Positions 24,011 through 32,279 of a stretch of 64,000 nucleotides of DNA are shown in pieces. Under the pieces are notes generated by a model. The model made no database searches. It was given only the letters and a program-made list of their open reading frames with translations, and was not told where the DNA came from. Position 1 is the stretch's first letter, and the number at the start of each line of letters is the position of its first letter. The DNA lies in NCBI GenBank assembly GCA_942491525.1, contig CALOBW010000007.1, forward strand, positions 46,305-110,304, given 5' to 3'. The translations under genes were made by a program, and so were the position numbers. The stretch comes from CAYWBU01 sp942491525. Its GTDB lineage: Bacteria; Desulfobacterota; Desulfomonilia; UBA1062.

Positions 24011-25387
24011 ATGAATAGAGTTCTGGTTGCCACCCCCAACAAGGCCGCAGGCGAGACCATCAAGGCCAGCATCAATGAAGATGTGCAGCTGGCCGGCAGT
24101 GGGCGCGAGTGCCGGCAGATGTTTGGCCGCCAGCGCTATGAGTACCTCTTCATTGATCTGGATTTTCTGGAAAGTAAAAATATCAAAGACGGCCTGCATA
24201 CCTTCTGGAAGGTCAACCCGACGGTGGAGATTGTCGTCCTGAGCGCTCAGGACAGAATCCGGGAGGCGGTCATGGCCGTAAAGGCCGGCGCCAGCAATTA
24301 CCTGACCTATCCGCTCGACACGGCCGAGACCCGCTTCATCACCGAGACCATCTATGAATCCATGATCGTCCACTCTGAGCTGGACTATCTGCGCGACAAG
24401 TTCTGGCAGACCGAATCCATGGACTTTGTGCGCACCCGCAGCAAGGAGATGCAGCAGGTGCTCAATCTGGTCAAGTCGGTGGCGCCGACCAGGTCGACCG
24501 TGCTGCTGAACGGCGACACCGGCGTCGGCAAGAGCGTGCTGGCCAAGCTGATCCACTCCCACAGCAACCGCAAGGAGGCTCCATTCATCAGTGTGCACTG
24601 CGGCGCCATACCGGACACCCTGATTGAGAGTGAGCTCTTCGGGCATGAGAAAGGCGCCTTTACCGGGGCCCTGCGCCGCAAGCTGGGCCGTTTTGAGATC
24701 GCCCAGGAGGGCACCATCTTCCTGGACGAGATCGGAACCATCACCCCGGCGGCTCAGGTGAAGCTGCTGCAGGTGCTGCAGGACGGCAGCTTCTGTCGGG
24801 TCGGCGGCGAGGAGACCATCGAGTCCGGGGCGCGGATAATTGCGGCCAGCAACATTGACCTTAAGACCCTGGCCGAGCAGGGCGATTTCCGCAAGGATCT
24901 CTACTACCGGCTGAACGTCTTCCCCATCGATATTCCGTCCCTGAATGCACGCATGGCGGATCTGCCGCTGCTGGTGGACGGGTTCATCAAGAAGCTCAAC
25001 CGCTTCTATGCCAAGGATATCCGGGGTCTTCATCCGGACGTGCTTGAGGCGTTCAAGGAGTACTCCTGGCCCGGCAATATCCGGGAGCTCGAGAATCTGA
25101 TCGAGCGAGCCTTCATCCTTGAGAACTCCCCGCTGCTCTCGCCGGACAGCTTTCCCCAGGAGCTCTTCCATGGGAGAGTGCTGGACAGTGAAGCGGCCGG
25201 CAACATGACCCTGGCCGAAGCCCGCAATGTGGCCATCAATGAGATGGAGTACCGCTACCTGCATGAACAGCTCGCCCAACAGCAGGGCTCTGTCAAAAAT
25301 ACGGCCGCGGCCGCCGGCATTACCACCCGCCAACTTCATAAACTGATGCAGAAGCACGGCCTTAAAAAAGAGAACTACAAGCATTAA
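24011..25387 (+). CDS. Sigma-54-dependent activator with degenerate receiver domain
   Basis: This 458-residue NtrC-family protein drives sigma-54 promoters by ATP hydrolysis. The order is a receiver-like domain (1-115), an AAA+ domain (about 140-370) with Walker A GDTGVGKS, sigma-54 contact loop GAFTGA, Walker B IFLDEIG and an arginine-finger region, and a Fis-type helix-turn-helix (NTAAAAGITTRQLHKLM). The receiver lacks the acidic pair after strand one and has TYP where the invariant lysine of KP is expected, although Asp49 and Asp51 remain. It may thus act without phosphorylation. Sigma-54-like sites lie on both sides. No cognate kinase is present. Confidence 0.93.
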   Translation: MNRVLVATPNKAAGETIKASINEDVQLAGSGRECRQMFGRQRYEYLFIDLDFLESKNIKDGLHTFWKVNPTVEIVVLSAQDRIREAVMAVKAGASNYLTYPLDTAETRFITETIYESMIVHSELDYLRDKFWQTESMDFVRTRSKEMQQVLNLVKSVAPTRSTVLLNGDTGVGKSVLAKLIHSHSNRKEAPFISVHCGAIPDTLIESELFGHEKGAFTGALRRKLGRFEIAQEGTIFLDEIGTITPAAQVKLLQVLQDGSFCRVGGEETIESGARIIAASNIDLKTLAEQGDFRKDLYYRLNVFPIDIPSLNARMADLPLLVDGFIKKLNRFYAKDIRGLHPDVLEAFKEYSWPGNIRELENLIERAFILENSPLLSPDSFPQELFHGRVLDSEAAGNMTLAEARNVAINEMEYRYLHEQLAQQQGSVKNTAAAAGITTRQLHKLMQKHGLKKENYKH

Positions 25388-25520
25388 GCGGAACTCCAGA
25401 TTCCGCATAATTGTCAAACCGGAACATCAGGTTCCTCTATCGAGGTCCATCCAGGCCTGATCATCATATAATCGGCTTTTAAATCGAAGAGATACAAAAG
25501 CCGGGCGCCCTCTGAAGCGC

Positions 25521-25536
25521 TGGCATATCAGTTGCT
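25521..25536 (+). promoter_or_regulatory. Sigma-54 promoter of the exported small protein
   Basis: TGGCAT-ATCAG-TTGCT has GG (25522-25523) and GC (25534-25535) exactly ten bases apart and matches the consensus TGGCAC-N5-TTGCW at all but one position. It lies 30 bases before the ATG at 25566 and just downstream of the activator gene. The predicted start site is near 25547. Confidence 0.7.
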
Positions 25537-25565
25537 CTTAGAAGGCAAAAAACATGAGGTGTAAG

Positions 25566-25841
25566 ATGAAATTTAAATCCTTTCTGTTTGGCCTGGCAAT
25601 GTTTGTCTGTGCTGGGAATCTCTGGGCAGGCTCCTTTACCGGCGTCGTAAACGCCAACTTCCAACTTGAGACAGCCAGCGGCGAAACCTATGAGATCGTC
25701 GATACAGATGCCGGCAATGAGCTGGTGATGCTGATCGATACTCAGGTCAAAGTTAACGGCAACGTAGAAGAGGAAGCCGGCATCAAGTATCTTTCAGTTA
25801 CTTCTTTCCAGGTTATCGAGGACACTGAGGAGCTGCAGTAA
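25566..25841 (+). CDS. Small exported protein of unknown function
   Basis: The 91-residue product has a signal peptide (MKFKSFLFGLAMFVCAGNLWA, cleavage after about 21) and a 70-residue mature part rich in beta strands and acidic residues (GETYEIVDTD, VKVNGNVEEE). The mature part resembles by eye the 80-residue protein at 23636-23878 and an OB-type fold is possible. ATG 25566 is preferred to ATG 25554, because GAGGTG stands before it and the signal peptide then starts with MKFK. It lies under the sigma-54 promoter at 25521. Its function is unknown. Confidence 0.72.
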   Translation: MKFKSFLFGLAMFVCAGNLWAGSFTGVVNANFQLETASGETYEIVDTDAGNELVMLIDTQVKVNGNVEEEAGIKYLSVTSFQVIEDTEELQ

Positions 25842-25845
25842 AACT

Positions 25846-26028
25846 ATGGAAGTGATTGATTTCTATGAAGATCTGGAGTTTGTCTTTGAGACAGACTCAA
25901 GGCACTACCTCATCATTAACCAGGATGGAGATGAAATTCTCTGCACCAATGACAGATCCAAAGCTGAAGATGCCTGGAACTGCATCTGCGACAGCGATGG
26001 CGCGCTTGATGATATCGAAGATCTTTAG
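25846..26028 (+). CDS. Small acidic protein of unknown function
   Basis: This 60-residue, strongly acidic protein (MEVIDFYEDLEFVFETDSR...) has three cysteines (one in LCTND, two in WNCICDSD) and no signal peptide. It begins four bases after the stop of the exported protein, and a terminator follows, so the two genes form one short unit. The upstream gene's GAGGAG may serve as its ribosome site. No family is recognised. Confidence 0.6.
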   Translation: MEVIDFYEDLEFVFETDSRHYLIINQDGDEILCTNDRSKAEDAWNCICDSDGALDDIEDL

Positions 26029-26032
26029 CCAC

Positions 26033-26053
26033 GCCCCCGTCCGGGGGCTTTCT
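26033..26053 (+). terminator. Terminator of the sigma-54 controlled pair
   Basis: GCCCCC and GGGGGC form a 6-bp stem with a GTCC loop, followed by TTTCT, five bases after the stop at 26028. Confidence 0.7.
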
Positions 26054-26063
26054 ATCAAAGATT

Positions 26064-26090
26064 AAGCTTGGGGGATTTCTCCCCCAAGTT
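26064..26090 (-). terminator. Terminator of the DUF1846 gene
   Basis: CTTGGGGGA / TCCCCCAAG (26067-26075, 26080-26088), a 9-bp stem, lies directly after the minus-strand stop. On that strand it is followed by CTTAATCTTT. Confidence 0.75.
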
Positions 26091-27605
26091 TCAGCTCATA
26101 AAAAGATTCTGGGTGGCGAAGCTGGCGTCGCAGGTGAGGTTGACGCCCAGGCGCCTGAGGCCGGTCTCATCGCCGGGGGTCGGGATGTGGGTCAGGTGCA
26201 CCTCGCAGCCCCTGAGCTCATGAATCTTCTCCAGGGCCAGGGCCGCGGCCGAGTTGACCGTGGCGCTGATGCTGAGGGCCACCAAAGTCTCCTGCAGATC
26301 GAGACTGATAAATTTCTCCTGCAAAGAGTCGGTCTTGAGGCTCTTGATTGAGTCGATGATATTGGGCGGCAGCAGCTTGATCTGATCCGGGATGCCGGCC
26401 AGGTGCTTGAGGGCGTGCAGGATCAGGCTGGAGGCGGCGTGCATGTGGGAGGAGTTGCTGCCGGTGACGATGGAGCCGTCGTTAAGCTGGATGGCCGCGC
26501 CGCAATAGACGCCGTCATTACCCTTTTCGGGGTTGTCCATGGCCTCTCTGGCGGCCCTGTGGGCCGGCTGCACCACGCTTCTGTCCTCGGGCTTCATCTT
26601 GAAGTCGCGTACGGCCAGCTCCACGCGCTGGACGGTCTCCTTGTCGGTGAAGCCCTTCATGTATTCGCAGCCGTAGCGGTAGTAGCGGCGGATGACCTCC
26701 TGCTTGGCGGCCTCCCTGACGACCTCGTCATCCACGATGGCGAAGCCGCAGCGGTTGACGCCCATGTCGGTTGGAGACTGGTAGAGCGATTCGTTGCCGG
26801 TGATCTTCTCCAGGATGCGCTTGAGCACCGGGAAGACCTCAACATCGCGGTTGTAGTTGATGGTGGTCTCGCCGTAGGCCTCCAGGTGGAAGGGGTCGAT
26901 CATGTTGAAGTCGCGGATATCGGCGGTGGCGGCCTCATAGGCGATGTTGACCGGATGCTTGAGCGGGATGCTCCAGATGGGGAAGGTTTCAAACTTGGCA
27001 TAGCCCGAGTGCACGCCCTGCTGGTGGTCATGGTAGAGCTGCGAGAGGCAGGTGGCCAGCTTGCCGCTGCCGGGTCCGGGGCCGGTGACGATCACCAGGG
27101 GCTTGTCGGTCTCGATATGCGCATTGGCGCCGTAGCCCTCTTCGCTGACGATGGTCTCCACGTCGGTGGGATAGCCCTTGGTGAAGCGGTGGGTGTAGAC
27201 CCTGATGCCGCGGCGCTCCAGCTTGTTCTTGAACTGCACCGCGCCGGGCTGCTCGTCGAAACGGGTGATGACCACGCCCTTGACGTTGATGCCCCACTCC
27301 TTGAGCTCGTCGATCAGCTTGAGGGCGTCGGAATCATAGGTGATGCCGAAATCGGCCCGGATCTTCTTGCGCTCGATGTCGCCGGCGTAGATGCAGAGAA
27401 TCAGGTCGGCCTGGTCCTTGAGCTTCTGCAGCAGACGCATCTTGACGTTGGGATCATAGCCGGGCAGGACGCGCGCGGCGTGGTAGTCGAACATGAGCTT
27501 GCCGCCGAACTCCAGGTAGAGCTTGTTGTCAAACTTCTTGACCCGCTCCAGGATCTCCGCCGACTGTTCGCTGATATACTTCTCGTTATCAAAACCCTGT
27601 TTCAT
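26091..27605 (-). CDS. DUF1846 family protein
   Basis: This 504-residue cytoplasmic protein is recognised as DUF1846 (UPF0371) from MKQGFDNEKYISEQSAEILE, KLMFDYHAARVLPGYDPNVK and GPGPGSGKLATCLSQLYHD, a P-loop-like stretch at about 172-190. Its length is standard for the family, whose biochemical role is, to my knowledge, not settled. The ATG at 27605 is chosen because the conserved N-terminus begins there, while an upstream reading would run through the C-rich repeat at 27695. It is a single-gene unit with its own terminator. Confidence 0.9.
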   Translation of the reverse strand: MKQGFDNEKYISEQSAEILERVKKFDNKLYLEFGGKLMFDYHAARVLPGYDPNVKMRLLQKLKDQADLILCIYAGDIERKKIRADFGITYDSDALKLIDELKEWGINVKGVVITRFDEQPGAVQFKNKLERRGIRVYTHRFTKGYPTDVETIVSEEGYGANAHIETDKPLVIVTGPGPGSGKLATCLSQLYHDHQQGVHSGYAKFETFPIWSIPLKHPVNIAYEAATADIRDFNMIDPFHLEAYGETTINYNRDVEVFPVLKRILEKITGNESLYQSPTDMGVNRCGFAIVDDEVVREAAKQEVIRRYYRYGCEYMKGFTDKETVQRVELAVRDFKMKPEDRSVVQPAHRAAREAMDNPEKGNDGVYCGAAIQLNDGSIVTGSNSSHMHAASSLILHALKHLAGIPDQIKLLPPNIIDSIKSLKTDSLQEKFISLDLQETLVALSISATVNSAAALALEKIHELRGCEVHLTHIPTPGDETGLRRLGVNLTCDASFATQNLFMS

Positions 27606-27694
27606 GTAAGTTAAATTACCCCCTCTTTGAATATCGGGACACTTTAACACTATTGGGGATTGGTTCCAAGTTGGGATAAGTAACGTATGGTGGA

Positions 27695-27834
27695 GACTCC
27701 CCCCTACCTGTCCTCCCCCGCTAGGGGGGAGGGACTTGGCTTTTGGATCAAGCGCTTCCCTCCCCTGGTGGGAGGGATTGAGGGAGGGGGAGTTGGGTGG
27801 CACTGGCTAAGCGGGACGCTTGCCAGTGCGTGGG
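27695..27834. repeat. Palindromic repeat block with a REP-like element
   Basis: The first part (about 27695-27796) is a nested C-run/G-run palindrome: CCTCCCCC-GCTA-GGGGGGAGG at its left and CCCTCCCCTGGTGGGAGGG at its right, with outer arms ACTCCCCC and GGGGGAGT. The second part (27797-27834) is a separate hairpin, CACTGGCTAAGCG...CGCTTGCCAGTGC, that recurs at 62682-62712. Both kinds resemble dispersed noncoding repeats of bacterial chromosomes. No gene is seen in 27606-27834. Confidence 0.7.
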
Positions 27835-28410
27835 CTAATAACCCTCGGGGTGTGTTGATAGCCAGTCAGGATGTTTTGCTTTTATGTTATCGCGTTGTTT
27901 AGTTGATGGTAAAATAACATCTGCTCCACCATCGTAAGGATGGTAAAGAATTCTTTCTGAAGGACAAATGACCAGTACATCTTCAACTATATCATCTGCG
28001 ACCAAGCGAAGAAGGTTATTTAGTTCATGGCCATTATATTGAAGCTTTGCTGCATGAAGATGCCAATAAAAAATATCATTGTCTTCTTCATTTTGGTTAA
28101 TGGAATACCAGTGTTGTGTGTGGGGGAATAATTGGGCTACCTCAGGTTCGGGCTTCTTGGGAGTTTTGTTTTCTGAATATTCAGGCAAACTAACAAATAT
28201 ATCGCATCTATAACCGCATGTTTCCTGTAGAATGGAATTATGCCTATGTAATATCTGTTGATACTCTTCTTGGGTATCAGAATAGCGTTTAGAATCGGGT
28301 AAAGAATGAAAGCGTACCCACCTGTCGCTAAAATCGTATTTTAAGGCATGTGCCTGAGGATGGAAATTGGGGAATTCATTTTTCCAGAAGCTAATAAGTT
28401 CTTCTTTCAT
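27835..28410 (-). CDS. Hypothetical protein, AT-rich orphan
   Basis: I do not recognise this 191-residue protein with confidence. It is soluble, aromatic and His-rich (HTQHWYSINQ, YWHLHAAKLQ), with no signal peptide or membrane segment. RFHSLPDSKRY with a following RHNSILQE stretch recalls small domain-of-unknown-function proteins that occur near toxin-immunity genes, but no toxin is here. Its base use is clearly more AT-rich than its neighbours and its stop codon abuts the REP-like repeat at 27797-27834, both of which suggest recent gain. The ATG lacks a clear ribosome site. Confidence 0.65.
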   Translation of the reverse strand: MKEELISFWKNEFPNFHPQAHALKYDFSDRWVRFHSLPDSKRYSDTQEEYQQILHRHNSILQETCGYRCDIFVSLPEYSENKTPKKPEPEVAQLFPHTQHWYSINQNEEDNDIFYWHLHAAKLQYNGHELNNLLRLVADDIVEDVLVICPSERILYHPYDGGADVILPSTKQRDNIKAKHPDWLSTHPEGY

Positions 28411-28467
28411 GTTCTATTTATACCTGCAGTAGTATTGAAAGGACAAGTATTCATCCATGAGATAAAA

Positions 28468-28497
28468 ACAAAAAGGGCAACCAACCGGCTGCCCTTC
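28468..28497 (-). terminator. Terminator of dksA-purSL-purQ
   Basis: On the minus strand AAGGGCA pairs with TGCCCTT across a partly paired loop. A T tract (complement of AAAAACAAAAA) follows. It lies 23 bases after the purQ stop. Confidence 0.75.
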
Positions 28498-28519
28498 TAA
28501 ATCTTGATCTAAGTACTTC

Positions 28520-29326
28520 TTACAAATTCTGCTTCAAATAATTAACCGCATTATCAAACAGCGCCATACCCTCGCCCTTCTCGGGCAGAGTCTCCATCCG
28601 GGTCCACTGCGGGTGGTTGGTGGGATGGGTGAAGGCTTCGGGGTGCGGCATGAGGCCGAAGATGCGGCCGGTTGCGTCGCACATGCCGGCGATGGCGCCT
28701 GTGCTGCCGTTGGGGTTCATCGGGTAATCCATGGTCGGATTACCGTCTTTATCGGCATAGTAGAGGCAGTCCAGGTTCTGGTCTGTGATCTCTTTGAGGG
28801 TCGCATCGCTATCAACGATGATCTTGCCCTCGCCGTGTCGCACCGGCACGTAGATCTGGTCGATGCCCTTGGTGAATACGCAGGGGCTTTTGGGGTTTAC
28901 CTTCAGGTTGACCCAGCGGTCCTCGAACTTGCCCGAGTCGTTGAAGCTCAGTGAGACACGGCGCTGGCCCATGGGGTTGCCGGGGATCAGGCCGGTCTTG
29001 ACCTGGACCTGGAAGCCGTTGCAGATGCCCATGATCACGCCGCCGCGCTCCACCAGGGTCATCATATCCTCGAAGAGGGTGCGCTCGGTGCCGGCCACCT
29101 TGGCGTGCTTGTAGCGGATGGCCGCGACCTGGCCTGAACCGAGGTCGTCGCCGTCTAAGAAGCCGCCGGCCAGGTTGAGGAAGTGGTAGTCGGGGATCGA
29201 GACCTTGCCGGCCACGATATCGCTGATGTGCACGATGTCGGTAGTGGCGCCGGCCAGGGTGCAGGCGTGGGCCATCTCGATCTCGGAGTTTGTTCCGTAT
29301 CCTGATATTACAAGTGCTTTAATCAT
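28520..29326 (-). CDS. purQ: Phosphoribosylformylglycinamidine synthase, glutaminase subunit
   Basis: PurQ releases ammonia from glutamine for the fourth step of purine synthesis. The 268-residue class I amidotransferase has the nucleophile in IMGICNGFQ (about Cys102) and the closing His-x-Glu triad in LMPHPEAFTHP. It is longer than the 225-residue Bacillus form and is of the larger type that accompanies PurSL. It starts one base after the purSL stop and ends before a terminator. Confidence 0.94.
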   Translation of the reverse strand: MIKALVISGYGTNSEIEMAHACTLAGATTDIVHISDIVAGKVSIPDYHFLNLAGGFLDGDDLGSGQVAAIRYKHAKVAGTERTLFEDMMTLVERGGVIMGICNGFQVQVKTGLIPGNPMGQRRVSLSFNDSGKFEDRWVNLKVNPKSPCVFTKGIDQIYVPVRHGEGKIIVDSDATLKEITDQNLDCLYYADKDGNPTMDYPMNPNGSTGAIAGMCDATGRIFGLMPHPEAFTHPTNHPQWTRMETLPEKGEGMALFDNAVNYLKQNL

Positions 29327-29327
29327 T

Positions 29328-32273
29328 TTAAAAATCCATTGTCTTCTGCCAGGCGGCCTTCATGGTGGCCAGGTCCTGGTCGATGATTACGTCGCCGCCG
29401 GTGCCGGTGATCTTCAGTCTGGGCTCGGCTGTAACAACACCGATAGCCTGGGCGTCGATGCCGAAGAGCTCGCTGATGTAGTCGGCGTTTTCGGGCTTGA
29501 CCGAGATGACGATACGGCTCTGGGTTTCACTGTAGAGAATCTCGGTGTCGTTCATGTCGGATGCGGCGTTCAGGCCGCTCAGGTCTATATCCAGTCCCAG
29601 GCCGCCGGCAAAGGCGGTTTCAGCCAGGGCAACTGCCAGGCCGCCGTCGGAGAGGTCGTGGGCCGAGGCGATTTTCTTATCCTGCATGGCCCTGTAGATC
29701 AGCTTGTAGCGCTCATAGGCGGTCTCGGCGTCAACCTTGGGAACCGATGCGCCCAGTTCGCCGTAGCTGGCCAGGAATTCGGAACCGCCCATCTCCTTCA
29801 AGGTCTCGCCCAGGACGAAGACGATGTCGCCCTCGCGCTTGAGATCCATGGTGCAGGCCTTGGTCACATCGTCGATGCGGCCGATGACCGAGATCAGGAT
29901 GGTCGGCGGGATCGAGATCTTGCCGTCGGGTCCGATATAGTCGTTCTTCATGCTGTCCTTGCCGGAGACCAGCGGACAGTTGTAGATCTTGGTGTAGTCG
30001 TAGAGCGCCTTGTTGGCGCGCACCAGCTGGGCCAGCTTGTATTCGCCGTCCGGGTTGCGCTCGCTCACGACGGGGTCGCACCAGCAGAAGTTGTCCAGGC
30101 AGGCCCAGTGTTCGGGGTCGCCGCCGGCGCAGACGTAGTTTCTGAGGGCTTCGTCCAGGGAGCAGGCCGTCATGTGGTAGGTGTCGATGTCGGAGTAGCG
30201 CGGGATGATGCCGTTGGAGGTAACGATACCGTCCAGGCGGTCCAGCAGTGGTCTCATCACGCCGGCGTCCGAGGGGCCGTCGTTCTCAACACCGGTCAGC
30301 GGTTTGACAACTGAGCCGCCCTGCACCTCATGGTCATACTGTCTGACCACATACTCCTTGGAGCAGATGTTGAGGCGGCCGAGCATCTCGTTCAGCTTGG
30401 CGTTCTGGTTCTCCGGGACCGGAGTCTCGGGATCGGCCAGCTTGGGGGCCTCCCACTTGGCGTTGAGCTGCATGGCCGGCAGGCCGTTGTGCATGAACTC
30501 CATCTCCAGGTGGGCCACAACCTTGTCTTCATAGGTGGCGTGCAGATAGCCGGAGTCGGTGAAGGTACCGATCACGGTGGATTCGACGCCCATCTGCTCG
30601 GAGAGCTCGATCAGGGCTGCAACATTCTCGGGCTGCACGGCCAGTGACATGCGCTCCTGGGCCTCGGAGATCAGGATCTCCCAGGGATCGAGTCCCTGAT
30701 ATTTGAGGGGCGGTTTGTCCAGTTCAAGGTGGCAGCCGCCGCTCATCTCGGCCATCTCGCCGATGGAGGATGAGAGGCCGCCGGCGCCGTTGTCGGTCAG
30801 GGTTCTGTAGAGACCGCGGTCACGGGCCACCAGCAGGAAGTCATTCATCTTGCGCTGGGTGATGGGGTCGCCGATCTGGACGGCCGAGGTGGGGGACTCC
30901 TCGTGCAGCTCCTCGGATGAGAAGGTTGCGCCGTGGATGCCGTCCTTGCCGATGCGGCCGCCGGTCATGACGATCTTGTCGCCGGGTTCAATCTCTTTGA
31001 TGTGGGTGGGTCTGCCGGCGGACATGGTCGGCATCAGGGATGCGGTACCGCAGTAGACCAGCGGCTTGCCCAGGAAACGGTCGTCAAATACCAATGAGCC
31101 GTTGATGGTCGGGATGCCGCTCTTGTTGCCGCCGTGCTCGACGCCCTCGCGCACACCTTCAAAGATGCGGCGCGGATGCAGGATCTTGGGCGGCAGCTCC
31201 TCCTTGTAGAAGGGGTCTGCGAAGCAGAAGACGTCGGTATTGAAGATCAGCTTGGAGCCGTTGCCGGTTCCCGATGGGTCGCGGTTGACGCCGACGATGC
31301 CGGTCAGGGCGCCGCCGTAGGGGTCCAGGGCTGAAGGGGAGTTGTGGGTCTCAACCTTGTAGACCATGTGGAAATCATCGGTGAAGCGCAGCACACCGGC
31401 GTTGTCGGTGAAGACGCTGACACAGAGGTCGTCGTCGCCGGCGGCCTCCCGGATCTCCTTGGTGGATTTCTGGATGTAGGATTTGAAGAGCGATTTGATC
31501 TCTTCAACCCTGCCGTCCTCCTCATAGGTGATGTCGGCGGCGAAGATCTTGTGTTTGCAGTGCTCCGACCAGGTCTGGGCCAGCACTTCCAGCTCGACGT
31601 CGGTCAGCTCTTTACCCAGGCCCACCTTTGCGCGTTCGGCCTGAACTTCAGGATTTTCGATATGGGCCTTGATGACCTTCATCTCATCCAGGGTCAGCGC
31701 CAGGGTGCGGTCGCGGGAGAGCTTGGCCAGCTCGTCATCATTCAGGTCGAGGGGGATCGTCTTGGATTCCGGCTCGTGGGTATCGACAACCTTGGGGACA
31801 TAGGCCTCAATATTTGCGATCTCATCTTTTGCGAAGACCCGGCAATATTGAATCAGGGTGTTGGCCAGGCACTCATCGGCGACCTTCTCGGCCGTGGCTT
31901 TGTCGATGTCACCCTTAATCAGAAAGGCCTTGGCCGAGTAGACGTCGATTTTCTCGCCGGTGATCATCGCCAGAGTGTCGCGGGCGGAGTGGCCGACGTT
32001 GTCGGTTACGCCCGGTTTGAAGCCGACCTCGATGTAGAAGTCGCAGTCGTCGCTCAGGGGTTTGTTGAAACCGAGCTCCTGGATGACAGGATCACAGAAG
32101 GTCTCCCTTGCAACAGCCTCTTCCAAGTTGTCAGTGTCTATGTTGAAAACATCAAAGCAAGTTACATCGTCGATATTAATTTCCGGGAAGGCGTGAAATA
32201 TCTGAGATTTAACCCGCTGGCCGCGTGCGTCAAATAAGTGGTTCTTCAGCCGAACCTCGACCCTCTGGGGCAT
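29328..32273 (-). CDS. purL: Phosphoribosylformylglycinamidine synthase, fused PurS-PurL
   Basis: This 981-residue enzyme amidates FGAR to FGAM with ATP. It combines an N-terminal PurS-like region (RVEVRLKNHLFDARGQ..., first ~90 residues and a linker) with a complete PurL. The latter has LTDVELEVLAQTWSEHCKHK near 230, KVETHNSPSALDPYGGA near 325, the DNGAGGLSSSIGEMA glycine loop near 515 and the later SAHDLSDGGLAV repeat. Small PurL is about 740 residues and large PurL about 1300, so this is the intermediate PurSL type, which needs separate PurQ, as found downstream. It lies between dksA (6 bases) and purQ (1 base). Confidence 0.94.
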   Translation of the reverse strand: MPQRVEVRLKNHLFDARGQRVKSQIFHAFPEINIDDVTCFDVFNIDTDNLEEAVARETFCDPVIQELGFNKPLSDDCDFYIEVGFKPGVTDNVGHSARDTLAMITGEKIDVYSAKAFLIKGDIDKATAEKVADECLANTLIQYCRVFAKDEIANIEAYVPKVVDTHEPESKTIPLDLNDDELAKLSRDRTLALTLDEMKVIKAHIENPEVQAERAKVGLGKELTDVELEVLAQTWSEHCKHKIFAADITYEEDGRVEEIKSLFKSYIQKSTKEIREAAGDDDLCVSVFTDNAGVLRFTDDFHMVYKVETHNSPSALDPYGGALTGIVGVNRDPSGTGNGSKLIFNTDVFCFADPFYKEELPPKILHPRRIFEGVREGVEHGGNKSGIPTINGSLVFDDRFLGKPLVYCGTASLMPTMSAGRPTHIKEIEPGDKIVMTGGRIGKDGIHGATFSSEELHEESPTSAVQIGDPITQRKMNDFLLVARDRGLYRTLTDNGAGGLSSSIGEMAEMSGGCHLELDKPPLKYQGLDPWEILISEAQERMSLAVQPENVAALIELSEQMGVESTVIGTFTDSGYLHATYEDKVVAHLEMEFMHNGLPAMQLNAKWEAPKLADPETPVPENQNAKLNEMLGRLNICSKEYVVRQYDHEVQGGSVVKPLTGVENDGPSDAGVMRPLLDRLDGIVTSNGIIPRYSDIDTYHMTACSLDEALRNYVCAGGDPEHWACLDNFCWCDPVVSERNPDGEYKLAQLVRANKALYDYTKIYNCPLVSGKDSMKNDYIGPDGKISIPPTILISVIGRIDDVTKACTMDLKREGDIVFVLGETLKEMGGSEFLASYGELGASVPKVDAETAYERYKLIYRAMQDKKIASAHDLSDGGLAVALAETAFAGGLGLDIDLSGLNAASDMNDTEILYSETQSRIVISVKPENADYISELFGIDAQAIGVVTAEPRLKITGTGGDVIIDQDLATMKAAWQKTMDF

Positions 32274-32279
32274 AATAAA

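Noticed and set aside
23918..25417. Open frame of 499 codons on the minus strand
   Set aside because: It is antisense to the sigma-54 activator, which has all AAA+ motifs on the plus strand.
26403..27614. Open frame of 403 codons on the plus strand
   Set aside because: It is antisense to the DUF1846 gene. Its valine/leucine/aspartate-rich translation has no recognisable domain.
27835..28410. Possible toxin-immunity or defence gene
   Set aside because: The protein recalls immunity-type small domains, but no toxin, nuclease, methylase or other defence gene lies nearby, so a defence role is not supported.
29205..30314. Open frame of 369 codons on the plus strand
   Set aside because: It is antisense to purQ and purSL, both complete by motif and length.
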